This document shows, in pieces, positions 51,093 through 62,400 of a stretch of 64,000 nt of DNA (the stretch's first letter is position 1; each line of letters opens with the position of its first letter). A program made the position numbers and the translations under genes. This DNA comes from Pyrrhoderma lamaoense (taxonomy: Eukaryota > Basidiomycota > Agaricomycetes > Hymenochaetales > Hymenochaetaceae), in the NCBI GenBank assembly GCA_002794735.1, contig NBAZ01000023.1, positions 183,338 through 247,337 of the forward strand. Reading direction: 5' to 3'. The notes beneath the pieces are model-generated. The model was not told where the DNA came from, did not search any database, and saw only the letters and a program-made list of their open reading frames with translations.

Positions 51093-51569
51093 TTGACACC
51101 ACACACTCTTATCTTCCAAGCTGGAGGAATACTACCGCTACACCTACCACTTCTATATCTTCACTTTCCTCGTTTGCATCCTTATCATCAACACCTCCAA
51201 CACCAGAACTTACTGCTCACTAAACGCACAAGGAAGAGAACTCTTTGGGTTCGGATACGCCCATCGAGTAGAGCACTTCGAAGCAACAGACGAACAGAAG
51301 AAGAAGAGCGAAGACTTAGACGTGCTAGACGTTTTCTCAGAAGAAGAAGAGGTATACGAGCAGGGCCCACTGTTAGAGAAGAGGAAGAAGCCGAAGTCAA
51401 AAGCCTTACATACTTACAGACTGAAGACTTCTCCCAGATCTACCCAGAGCTTGCTAGTGACCCCACCCCACCACACTCCTCTCCATCTAACACTTCCATC
51501 CAGTACACTCGAGAAGACTACTTCAGAGACCACCCAGAAGACTACGATAGTGACCGCAGCCCAAAATGA
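51093..51569 (+). other. Open frame in the element leader, upstream of gag
   Basis: 158 codons are open but contain no ATG. The product would be Arg/Glu-rich in the middle (RRLRRARRFLRRRRGIRAG) and acidic at the end (YFRDHPEDYDSD). Its TGA stop overlaps an ATG at 51566 (ATGA). That ATG is in the gag frame but meets a TGA at 51602. It may be an additional leader ORF, an extended gag N-terminus, or chance. Confidence 0.3.
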
Positions 51570-51625
51570 ATCAACAAGGACAACCCCAGGGCCAGAACAC
51601 TTGAGCACCCACTCCTGCACCAACT

Positions 51626-52590
51626 ATGGAAGAAATAATTGCCAACACAGTTGCAGCCACCATCCAGGGAATGCTCCCTCAGATACTTTCCAATCCACCT
51701 GTTATCGCACTACCCAACAACTTCGTCCAGGCAGTCGCAGCTGCACTACAACCACCCCAACCCTCTCCCAAAAACCCATTGCTAAATAAGCCAGAGGAGT
51801 TTACGGGGGATAAAGCAAAGTATGACGAATGGCTCGTCCAAATCAAAAACTACATGTATAGTGCGCAGAACATCTTGGTCACAGGACAGGATCAAATACG
51901 CTTTGTGTGCTCTTACATGACTGGCCCAATGCTGGAGCCTGGAAGCAGGAGCAACTGACCAAAAGAACAGACAGTGGAAACTGGGACTGGGATGACTTTG
52001 AGGGCGAACTTAAAACACGCTTTAAGGATACTCATGAGCAACAGCACGCTCAGCAGAAGATAGCTACTATGAAGCAAGGGAATGATTCTGCTGAAAAGTT
52101 CTTCACAGACCTCTCTCTGACTCGAGCTCGTGCTGGAATGACAAGTGCTGCCTTCGAACCCCTGATTATCAACCATTTGAGAACAGCTCTTCGAAGCAAC
52201 ATAGTGATGGCTATCTTAGCAACTGGTAATGAACCCACCACGGTAGAAGGATGGAGGACAATAGCAACCAAGATTGACAACACAATAACAGCCAACAAAC
52301 CTCGTTTTGACCACAGACCCCCTCCATTCAAACCTACTCCTCGTCTAACCCCCACACCCCCTAAAGTAACTTCCACACCTGTGAATCACTCAGCAGGGGA
52401 ACCCATGGATGTGGATAGAATGAGAAAAGAGGGACGCTGCTTCAGATGTCAACAGAAAGGTCACTTGTCACGCGATTGCCCCCAGAAACCAAGGATGTCA
52501 GTAAGGGAACTACTGCAAGAAATGACAGGAGACGAAAGGAAAGAATGGGCAGATGCTATAGCAGAAATGAAGGAATCAGATTTTGCTTAA
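51626..52590 (+). CDS. Retrotransposon gag (capsid/nucleocapsid), one frame break
   Basis: Forms the virus-like particle. The first part starts MEEIIANTVAATIQGML and has NKPEEFTGDKAKYDEWL, typical of Ty3/gypsy capsid. The frame moves after the ccc run at 51925-51927, and the second part continues with FEGELKTRFKDTHEQQHA and EKFFTDLSLTRARAG. The nucleocapsid CCHC knuckle is CFRCQQKGHLSRDC (about 52438-52479). It ends at 52590 inside the start of pol. Upstream in-frame codons reach an ATG at 51566, but a TGA at 51602 separates them, so 51626 is the safest start. Confidence 0.85.
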
Positions 52591-55500
52591 CCTCAGTTGC
52601 AAACGTGTCTTCTGAGGTACACGGTTCGAGTTTTAACACCCCCACTCCTAATTTATGTCCAACAACTACATGTACCAGTAGTTTGCTTCGAAATACAGTT
52701 GTTGAACCAAAACCAGAACCAAAAACCACGTCTCAAACCTTCTCCAAACCCTTCACTCCAGAATGGACCTTACGACGAATTAGAAAGGACTCCGAAAGTC
52801 ATGCTCTGTTGGCACTCAGAAGCTTAGTTCATAAGAAAAGAACCCAGGAAGCTACTACAGAGACACTTCAAGCCATTTCCAAACTAGATGACGAGACAGC
52901 TCTAAAAGCACTTTACTCTTTACAACAACCCAAACAATACATCCGAGGGTCGCAAGGACACCAGCTAGACCTATCTGCACAGCTCACGACTCTAGAGGAT
53001 CAGCAAACCTTTAAAGTCAAAGCCCTACTAGATTCTGGATGCACTGGCTCGTGCATAGACAAAGAATTTGTTCGCAAACACCAAATCCCTACCCAGAAAA
53101 CACCCATCCCTATTCCCGTTTATAATGCAGATGGAACAAGGAATCAAGCAGGATCTATTACAGAATTGGTAGAGCTGATGATGTCAATTGGTGAACACAA
53201 GGAGCGGATCCAGTTAGCAGTCACCAGTCTGGGAAAGACAGACCTGTTTATTGGACACGAATGGCTGAAGTTCCACAACCCCAGTATAGACTGGAACAAA
53301 GGAGAAGTTACTCTCAACCGTTGCCCAGAAACATGCGGACATGCACATGCCAAGATACGGCAACTAGATTATCATATCAACTCTATCAGCTCAGAACTGG
53401 AAGAAAGAGACCGTATTTTCATACTGGATTGGCTGGGTTATCAGCAGGAGAAAGAATATGTCAGACAGATAGAACTGGCTTATAGAATACGTGAGTTGGG
53501 CTTTACCCCAACCAAGAGGAGGAGCGATAAGGTGGATTATTTGAAAGAATACCCAGAGGTTTTTGGAAAACAGGAATTTGACAAGCTGCCAGAAAGACGC
53601 CCATGGGATCACGCAATAGAACTCACACCCGGGTTCAAACCCACTGATTGCAAGATCTACCCACTTTCTGAAGCAGAAAATAAAGCGCTTGACAAGTTCT
53701 TGGACGAAAACCTGAAGACAGGACGGATCAGACCCTCCAAATCCCCCATGGCCTCGCCTTTCTTCTTTGTAAAAAAGAAAAGCGGAGAACTACGACCTGT
53801 ACAAGACTATCGAAAGCTGAATAGCATGACAGTAAAAAACAAGTACCCCCTCCCCCTGATCCCGGAGCTTATTGATAAGCTTAAGGATTCCCAACACTTC
53901 ACCAAACTAGACGTACGATGGGGATACAACAATATACGAATCAAAGAAGGGGACGAATGGAAAGCAGCCTTCAGAACCAATAGAGGACTCTTCGAACCAA
54001 CTGTCATGTTCTTCGGCCTTACAAACTCCCCAGCAACTTTCCAAGGCTTTATGAATCATATTTTGAAGGAACTAATTGATGGAGGACATGTCGTAGTCTA
54101 CCTAGATGACATTCTCATCTTCACAGCAGACCTAGAGTCGCACAGGAAACTAGTGCGACAGGTGCTAGATGTACTACGCAACAACAAGCTATACTTGAAG
54201 CCAGAGAAATGCTTATTCGAGCAAAAGGAAGTTGAATACCTTGGGGTTATTGTGGGAAGAGGAAAACTGCGCATGGATCCCAGTAAAATTCAAGCAGTCA
54301 AGGAATGGCCGGTGCCCAAGAACAAAAAGCAGTTACAAAGTTTCTTAGGGCTCTGTAACTTCTATAGACGGTTTATCAGGGGTTATAGTAATCTAGCTCG
54401 CCCTCTACATGACTTAACAGGCAATGCGGACTGGAAATGGACGGATTCCCAAACAGAAGCCTTCAATAAGCTAAAAGATTGCATCTGCCAAGAGCCCGTG
54501 CTACATTTGCCAATATCTGGAGCACCATTTCGCATTGAAGCAGACTCTTCAGACTTTGCAAATGGAGCAGTACTCTCCCAATTAATTGATGGCAAATGGC
54601 ACCCTATTGCTTATAGATCCGCATCCTTGACACCCACAGAACGAAATTATGTCATCTATGACAAAGAAATGCTTGCTATCATGGAGGCACTCAAAGAATG
54701 GAGACACTATCTTATCGGCCACCCACTACCTGTCCAAATCTTTACAGACCACAAAAACATTACATACTGGACTCAACCTCGAGATCTGAACCGTAGACAA
54801 GCCAGATGGGTAGTGGAACTACAAGAATATGACTTGGAAATACACTACTTAAAAGGCAAACAGAACACCAAAGCTGATCTCCTCTCGAGACGAGCGGATC
54901 ATGAAAGGGGGGAGAATGACAACCGAGAGGTGGTGGTAATCAAATCTGAATGGCTAAGAGACGTAACTCTTGAATCCTTAGATCAAAATTTCTTGGAACG
55001 TGCTAAAACAGCAAAGACACAGCTGGACCAAAAAGCCAAGAAAGCATTGAAGAAGAAAGATCCACGTTGGGAAGAATTAGAAGATGGCCTCATTACTTAT
55101 AAAGGATGCATCTACATACCCAGAGATATGAGACTACGCGAGGACATCATTAGAAACCACCATGATTCAGTCACAGCTGGACACCCAGGACAGTATAAAA
55201 CTCAGGAACTGATCACCCGCAATTACATCTGGCCTGGAATTAAAGAAGATGTCAAACGTTATGTGGAAGGCTGCCACACATGCCAAACAACCAAACCACG
55301 AAGAACACGCCCCCATAACCCCCTACACCCTCACAATATCCAGAACACCCTTGGGAAGAAGTGTCAGTTGATCTTATCGGAGAACTACCAGAGTCGCAAG
55401 GTTACAATGCAATCTGCGTCTTTGTGGATCGCTTTACCAAACAAATCCATGTCATCCCCACTCATACAACAGTCACATCTCAAGGAATGGCCAAACTCTA

Positions 55501-56548
55501 CCGTGATCATGTCTTTAAACTCCATGGAATTCCTAGGAAACTCATACATGATAGAGGTCCCCAATTCGAATCCAAGTTCATGAAAGAACTATATAAACTT
55601 CTTGGTATCGAAGCAAACCCTTCAACGGCATATCATCCACAAACAGATGGGCAAACAGAGTGGATTAACCAAGAAGTTGAACAGTATTTACGGATTTTTG
55701 TGAACTTCAGTCAAGATGATTGGGCAGACTGGCTAGCACTAGCAGAATTTGCGTATAACGACAGAGAACAGTCATCCACAAAGCACTCACCATTCTTCCT
55801 CAACTATGGCTACCACCCTTACAAAGGCACTAACCCTCGCTACGAGTCCAACAATGAGACGGCCACCCAGTTCGCACAACGAATGGAGATGGTACGAAAA
55901 AATGCGAAAGAAGCACTGGAAAAAGCGGCCTCTACAATGAAAAGATTCTATGACCGAACTAGAGGGGAACCAATTGATTACCAACCTGGGGACTTAGTGC
56001 TGTTAGAAGCAACCAACATCCACACAACACAACCCATGAAAAAGTTTGACGATAAAAGATATGGTCCATTCAAAGTATTGGAGAAGATTGGAGCCTCCAC
56101 TTATAAACTCGAGCTACCACCCTCTATGAGCCGCATACATCCAGTCTTCAATGAAGTGCTCTTACACCCCTACAAGAAGCCTCATTACGAATCGCAACAA
56201 AGCTTGAATAGACCAGAACCCATAATTGTGGATCAAGAACCAGAATGGGAGGTCGAGGAGATTTTAGCATCGCGATACAACCGGAGGCGAAGACAAGCAG
56301 AATACTTGGTACACTGGAAAGGGTATGGACCACAAGAGCGAACTTGGGAGCCACTGGGGAATCTTGCCAATTCTCAAGAAGCACTCCAGGAATTTTTACG
56401 AAAGAATCCGAATGCCCACAGAAAGCTCACCATTACAGACTACCAAAATATTCACTTTATACCTCTGCTAAAGGACAACTTCCCAGCGCGCAACCCTCCT
56501 CATTCTAAGATTAATCGATTCAATAACCCAGAAATCTTCCTCCCATAA
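52446..56548 (+). CDS. Retrotransposon pol: protease, RT, RNase H, integrase, chromodomain
   Basis: Open in the -1 frame relative to gag, which it overlaps by about 145 nt. Protease active site DSG at 53031-53039. RT has FFVKKKSGELRPVQDYRKLN, FGLTNSPATFQ and YLDD at 54099-54110. RNase H has IEADSSDFANGAV and DKEMLAIMEALKEWRHYL. The integrase zinc domain spans His (DSVTAGHPGQYKT) to CHTCQ. The integrase core shows catalytic Asp in the DLIGEL and HDRGPQFES stretches and Glu in NQEVEQ. A GPFKVLEKIGASTYKLELP stretch follows, then a chromodomain with EYLVHWKGYGPQERTWEP. The frame is lost by one base at 55338-55342, between zinc domain and core, so the track reads as two ORFs (52446-55583 and from 55361). 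The stop is at 56546-56548. Confidence 0.92.
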
Positions 56549-56569
56549 GCAATCGAGACGATTGCCTTT

Positions 56570-56582
56570 GAGAGGGGAGTAA
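56570..56582 (+). other. Polypurine tract
   Basis: GAGAGGGGAGTAA directly abuts the 3' LTR. This is the expected site for plus-strand priming. Confidence 0.8.
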
Positions 56583-57029
56583 TGTCATGTACTTTTCCTT
56601 GTTCCCTTATTCTCATGCCTTTTTTCCTCTTTCTCGCATTACTAAAACCCATTACATACCTCGGACCCCTTTACTAATCCATATTACTCCACAACCCTTA
56701 ACCCATTCTTCTTTACTCATCCTTATTGACAAACTCCGATCCATTACGGACATTTCCATTCTTCTATATTCTTCAACATTCTACCATGTTCTATCACATT
56801 CTATTTCTTTCCTTTTCTGTCCATGATCACACTGTCACGTCACACGCTTCAAACTGTATATAAGTAGCACCTCTGTCAGTAGATAATCCCCAGTTTCAAC
56901 CTTGTCTACTCTCCTGACTCGGCACTGGAGCTACTCCCAATACATCTTATTACTCTCCACTATTGTTGATACTTGTTGATTAGTGACTTAGGCCAGACTC
57001 TGACTATAGACCAGGTTTAGTTGCTGACA
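56583..57029 (+). repeat. 3' LTR, 447 bp
   Basis: Same length and ends as the 5' LTR. The two visible differences are G-to-A within CCGG, giving CCAG, consistent with deamination of methylated CpG on the opposite strand. Confidence 0.95.
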
Positions 57030-57034
57030 ATTTG
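57030..57034 (+). repeat. Target-site duplication, right copy (ATTTG)
   Basis: Exact copy of 50604-50608. Confidence 0.9.
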
Positions 57035-58653
57035 CTGTTTGTTTCAAGGTTATGTTATTATTGCAAGTAACAAAATAGACTACTTTTATTAAATAATTCT
57101 GCACAACAAAGATCATATCTTTTCCACCTTGAGTTCATGGTAAAAGCATTATAAAATCACAACTTATAATTTTCCAAGATTGCTGTGATATTTTCATTAG
57201 TTGAAGAAGAGTTTGTACCTTCTCCCTTTATGTTTTTGTCCTTTGACAAACTTTATATACTGAAACATATGCTGAGACACCTTGTTTATCTTTCTATCAT
57301 GTAAACTCTTGATATGGTTTGGCTAAAGTATAATGTATTTCTGGATGTTCTGTAGTAGATTCATCATGGACTCATTTTAGAATTTTGTTTTAGAGTTCCT
57401 TCTTTAGTGAAATCCATGTATAAGCTTTTATATAGTGAATTTCACTATTAATATTATAGTCACCCAACTCAAATCTTCACATAATTATCCATAACTCAGT
57501 CAATTCTCCACCAATTGACTTATCTTTGTGTTATTTGAAAGCCCTGATTCAATTCTTTATAATTTTATATCTTATCCTTATTGAACAAGCTCAAATCATA
57601 GTTTATAAGAAGATGAAGAAAATGAATCAGAAGATTGCCCAAAGACTTGGTTGTCACACTTTTGCAATCTCTTGCAATTAGAAAGAGCTTCAAAAAACCA
57701 ATGATTCTTATTTTAGACATTCAAAACCAAGTGTTTCACACAAACTGACTTTTGAAGATAAAAGATATACTATGTTTTTAATTTATTCAAAATATGCTTA
57801 TGGTGCAATATCATTATTTCCAATGTCAGTGAGGACACTTTGAGCAGAGTTCTATATTATTAGGGTCTAAAGCCTCATATTTTTTGTAAAAAACTATTTT
57901 TAAATCAAAAGAAAAAAACTAGTAGAAGAGATTTTTAGAACTCTGAAGAATTTGAATGTTGAGTTTGGTTTTATTATCTTTTAGCAGACAAAAATCCAAA
58001 ACATACTTCCAAAAAAACTAAATTATGGTTTTAATTTTATGATATCACAGTTTTGGATTAGCCTTTAAGTAGTGTTGATATAAACAGGTAGTGTTGATAT
58101 AAACAAGTAGTGTGATAATGAATGAGTTAGAAAGTATTTGAAAATGCATTCCTTGAATAGTACAACTGAGTATATTAAAGAATATCAGGGTCCTTGATTG
58201 AAGCTAATTCAAATATATATATTAAATTAATAATAGAGTAAATTAATGATATTCTTACTAATGAGTGCCAGTTGTTTAAGACTGAATTCTAAAGATACAA
58301 GTGAAGAGAGACAGAGGCACGACTCCTTGTGAGCAATGCAAGGGAAATACCCTCTTTCCTGAGAAGCATTGTTCTGTGTTGTCTTACCATGTCATTCGTT
58401 CCAATTCTGCCACCTTAACAACGTGAGGGAGATTATGCTTGTAGAAACACTTTTGTTTGTCTTTCAAGGACCCATGCCTCATCACACTGATCACACAAGT
58501 TCCTAAAGACACATCTGCCAAACCTGGCTAAGAATAATTCATTCCTTGTCTTTGTCGTCTGTTGCTGACACATTATCCATGATGTTCTGCATGCAGAAGG
58601 CTTCTTTTGATCCAAGACTACCTAAATGAGGCTGAGAACAGAACCAACTGTGT
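57035..58653. other. AT-rich gene-free stretch
   Basis: No ORF with protein-like features on either strand. It contains a short tandem repeat at about 58070-58115 (period about 19 nt). Probably decayed repeat sequence. Confidence 0.45.
58068..58118 (+). repeat. Short tandem repeat, ~19-nt unit
   Basis: The unit gtagtgttgatataaacaR occurs twice in full, with a third partial copy (gtagtgtgat). It lies in AT-rich non-coding sequence. Confidence 0.7.
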
Positions 58654-59018
58654 TGTTAGGATCTGTATTGATCTGCTTGTATAAGCAAGGGGATAATACG
58701 ACTAAGCGTACTTATATAAGATGCCCTTGTACTTAGTATCACAGTGTTCAAAACAGAAACAACTTGTAGGCCAGATATACTGACAGATGATAGTGATGTA
58801 TCAGATGTAGACAGATTAGCTGTCTTTGGGTTTGTGACAAGATTGATTTCAATGAGGAGATCTTGGTCAAAATTGACCTCCTTATATACATCTACTACAT
58901 GTGAACTAACTACCCGTTTAATCATCAAGAAATACTATTATTATATTTAATTTGTGGCACTTAGTGTGGCACCATTGTGGCACCATTGTTTGTGGCACCC
59001 GTATCTATATCTCCAACA
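58654..59018. mobile_element. Putative solo LTR (copia-like)
   Basis: Starts TGTTAGG and ends CCAACA. It carries TATATAAG at about 58713 and is about 365 bp. I find no matching target duplication (TGTGT versus ATTTG) and no second copy in the window, so this is tentative. Its 3' end contains several TTGTGGCAC repeats (about 58950-59030). Confidence 0.3.
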
Positions 59019-59030
59019 ATTTGTGGCACT
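58950..59030 (+). repeat. Cluster of GTGGCAC direct repeats
   Basis: The heptamer gtggcac occurs five times within about 80 nt at uneven spacing, twice as gtggcaccattg. It is at the edge of the putative solo LTR. Confidence 0.6.
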
Positions 59031-59393
59031 AGTTAAAGTGTCTAATTCGTCCTTCATCCAAAAGCATTAAGCTTGTTATATTGTTTATAACTGTTTCTGT
59101 TGCCGCATCCATTACAATCACCTGACTCGTGAATTACCGTATTCATATCATGAGAATTTATTCGACCGGCGCATCTGTTCCCAGCGTGGGAATATCTTCT
59201 TAGCCCAGCCTTGGGCTTGCTAAGAGGAATGGCTAGTCCGCCATTCATACTGTGGATGGACTGACACTATGCTAGTTCTAGTATGGGCTGATGGATTGTT
59301 TCTATCCCATTCTTCTCTTGGGAGAATAGTATTAATGTGTGGTAGTATAGGGCGTTCCCTATTAGGCATGACTGGTAATGGAGGACTTTCTCG

Positions 59394-60041
59394 CTATAGT
59401 ATTACTAGAGGTGTTACTGATTGAGCCCTGTTAAGAGTGATCCAATCTACTCTCTCGAATCCTGGACGAGGAGCTTTGTTATATGTTTCATGTATCATTC
59501 CTCTCCACAGTGTGTGCATTCGCATTGCAAAGTGATTTGTCTCCTTTTCGTCTATAGTCATTATGCCTGGTCCTCGTAGTGCAAAGCTTTCGTCTGTAGC
59601 TCTGATTACAGATTTACGAATTGCTTCCTTGATTTCGTCTGAAGCTTGCTTGTGTAGTATAACACATATTGAGGATGCTACTAGGATTGGTTCTCCATGA
59701 CTTCTAGCATCTAGTATTGCTTCGGAGTGAACCTGTAGTTCAGGTTGATCAAGGTATATGCTTTTGAATAGTTCTTCTAACCAAAGGTGGTTCTGTACCC
59801 TTGTTATGTTGTGCAAGGTGGTATCGTACGGATAGTTGTTTGTATGCATATCAAACCATCCATAATTATTGTAATACCGCCAATCTTCCTTCTGGTTCTT
59901 GATTAAGGCCTTTGTTATTCGTATGGCCATATTATTACATATCTCTTCCATTTCCTGTATTGTTCTATAGCAGGTTCGGCATATGTTTTGGGGTCTGTCC
60001 CGGCTAGTTGATGAGCCTCGTGTGACCTCGTTATTAGACAT
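59394..60041 (-). CDS. Unidentified ORF, possible retroelement gag-like protein
   Basis: An uninterrupted 215-codon frame with protein-like composition, rare for this region. It has a CRTCY motif near the start (about 59985), several helical stretches (EEICNNMAIRITKALIK, DEIKEAIRKSVIRATDESFA) and Trp/Tyr-rich segments. A further open frame upstream (60106-59915) contains MRHMLGFPNFRLTNNDYKAL and may be its true N-terminus across a one-base frame change near 60045. I do not recognise the family. Its place among repeats suggests an element-borne protein, but there is no reverse transcriptase or transposase next to it. Codon use looks host-like, and there are no internal stops. Confidence 0.4.
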   Translation of the reverse strand: MSNNEVTRGSSTSRDRPQNICRTCYRTIQEMEEICNNMAIRITKALIKNQKEDWRYYNNYGWFDMHTNNYPYDTTLHNITRVQNHLWLEELFKSIYLDQPELQVHSEAILDARSHGEPILVASSICVILHKQASDEIKEAIRKSVIRATDESFALRGPGIMTIDEKETNHFAMRMHTLWRGMIHETYNKAPRPGFERVDWITLNRAQSVTPLVIL

Positions 60042-60106
60042 GATGTAAGCGCTTTATAATCGTTATTGGTAAGCCTAAAGTTTGGAAATCCTAACATGTG
60101 TCTCAT

Positions 60107-62400
60107 CTATTGCACCTAAGAATTCTCCACCAATACCTAATTCCTTTTAGGTCTTCTTTGAGTAGGTTATAACCGAGTGCCTACTGGTCTTACTTTAGAG
60201 GGGTCACCTCATACCTTCTTACCCCAGGCACACTTAAAAGATCAGACTCTTGTAAGTGCGAACTCGAACCCATCTGAGTGAGCATGTCCATAAACATTTA
60301 ATTGATTGTATCCCTTTAGACTGGTCAACCTTAACCAGTAGAGCATATTCTTTGAGATCTATTTGTAGGGGATCTGTGCATTGGATCCATGCTGTACCCT
60401 CTGTTTTTCTGAGTCCTTGTCCAGTAGGAGACTCCACACTGGTTCCATGTATATCCTGTTATTGCTTTTGCTAAGATGGAGGCTGTCTCTCTCCTTCTTG
60501 CAAAAGAAATTGCATAAACTACTTTTGAAGTCTATTCATAAGGGACTTCACACTACTGGCCCAGTGTCTTACCCACAAGTTCATTCACTACACTTGTTTC
60601 CGGATTACTTGAATTTTCTGCCTTTTGTGTTTATTCTTAGGGGACCACAATGCTACTGGTGCTGCATATAACCCTTATGAGTGGTGATAATGTTGTTCAA
60701 AATATAAGAGGTAGAATGTGTTCTAGTTCAAACAGATCACTAGTCATGATATTACTAGACCCTTGCATTGTATTTTAACACCCTTCGGAGCCAAGTAGAA
60801 GTTGTTGACACTATTGTTCTATATTTAGTTGCCCCAAATACATCCTGGAGTTAACCAAGCACAGAGATTAACCTTTTCAGGTTATTTTATGATTGGAATG
60901 AGAAACTCCTTATAGTCCAAATGTGGCTATAACATAAGCCACTGTATGGTATGACAAGAAATCTTCTTCTAAAGCATTACAGTGCAAAGACAGTATATCT
61001 CAATACTACAACTGCTTGATTACATTAGGAGTTTCACCCACTGCAGAGAGTCAATCCGAACCAACTTTTTAAGACTCCAATGGAGGCTTGGTCAAACCTG
61101 TTAAATAACAAAAAATCGAAAAGGATAGAAAAAAAATGGGGCATATAAACATACGTCATGATATCAATCAGGAGTGGAGAAGCACCTGACAAATATATAA
61201 CAAGATAATAAATAAAAATTGAAGGTGAATAGGATACAAGATATACAATGGTACACGAGTGAAGAGGAATTATGTTTTTGGTGATTTGTTAGTTTTTTTA
61301 TGAATTTTGTGTTAATGGTTTTTGTTCTTTTTGTGAAGAGTGGAGATAAAAATAAAAGAAAAAATGAAAGAAACACATAAAAAATAAAAATTAAATACTT
61401 GTTGTAGAGGGCTGCAAATCTAAAAAGCGAAATTCATTCATGTTCCAAGTCATTAAATTCTTTGCCTCCCAGCTCAGTCATTCTATTAGATGGTCCCAGT
61501 CTCGGTTTTCTCCAAGTTGTAACAATTGTCCCAATGACATTCAATGTAGGCCCGGGATGTTTGGTTTGTCATAATGTATCTGTAAGCGACATTTCCAGTA
61601 AGTTAGCTGCTCTTTGATGTTTTTTACAAGTTGTTCATAGTGGTGCATTGCAAAGACATGTCTTTGTGCTGAAAGGTTCCAATAATATAAGCTAAGGGAA
61701 TCTGTATTATGATATGACCCATAAATGACTGGTTGCCATGGTAGCTTGTGGTATTTTCCCAGATGTGAAGCCATTTGAGTTCAAGAGATGCCAAACTGTT
61801 CTTTCATAACTACCAGTGGTTGATACATAATATAGTCCAGGGGTAGAGTAGTCCTTTGGAGGTTATACTTGACATTACAACCTGTCTGATAACTCCAAAC
61901 CCAAGCAGTGATGACCCATGCTGGTAAGTGTAATACATACTATTGTTGAAGCATGAGTGACATCAAAGACCATTCAGCATCAGAGCATGGTTTGTTGGGT
62001 ATATATAGTAGAGAAGGTAGATCTTCTTCTTTCATGACATATTGTGACTCATGTTCATGTTGTACTGCCCAGTGTTCTTCAATTGCTGGTTCCTCTAGAG
62101 CCTGATCTAGCAATTCTTAGTAATTTACTGGCATATACACTTCCTTGGGCTCATATACATCTGCTGGTGTAGTATAGGCATTGGGCCAATCGTCCGAGTT
62201 GTACAGTTCTTCCTCTTGTTCCTCCCATGCTGAGTAGATTGTAGTATTATTAGATGCTTGAAAATAAATCTCTCTATTTTTATAAAAAGAAGCAAGAAGA
62301 GGTTTGAATGCATCTTTAACTCAGAGGCATAGCCAGGAGGCTCCTGCTCAGCCCCTTGTGTTAAGATCCATGTAGCCAAACCAGAACTCTTTGATAGCAA
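60107..62400. other. Repeat-derived gene-free region
   Basis: No intact gene. Minus-strand open pieces at 61774-61541 (HLGKYHKLPWQPVIYGSYHN) and 62400-62125 look like broken coding sequence interrupted by stops, family unknown. A 67-codon minus-strand frame at 60437-60234 is similar in quality. A B-box-like GGTTCGAGTTC is near 60265 on the minus strand, but no cloverleaf forms. Confidence 0.4.

Larger units (their letters stand above)
50609..57029 (+). mobile_element. Near-complete Ty3/gypsy chromovirus LTR retrotransposon
   Basis: A 6421-bp element with two 447-bp LTRs starting TGTCA and ending TGACA, a 5-bp target duplication, a priming site, gag with a CCHC knuckle, protease, reverse transcriptase, RNase H, integrase and a C-terminal chromodomain, and a purine-rich tract before the 3' LTR. 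The LTRs differ at only two positions I can see, so insertion is recent. Three frame breaks (gag 51925-51927, gag/pol about 52588, pol 55338-55342) are each one base in the same direction as those in host genes, so the element may be intact in the organism. It is the only intact-looking mobile element in the window. Confidence 0.95.

Noticed and set aside
51188..52376. Long minus-strand frames opposite gag
   Set aside because: Shadows of gag coding sequence; no independent protein features.
58654..58928. 90-codon minus-strand frame in the putative solo LTR
   Set aside because: Low-complexity Ser/Leu/Ile composition inside a likely LTR; no domain.
60250..60290. B-box-like GGTTCGAGTTC on the minus strand, possible tRNA
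   Set aside because: The flanking bases do not form a T-stem and no acceptor stem or A-box fits.
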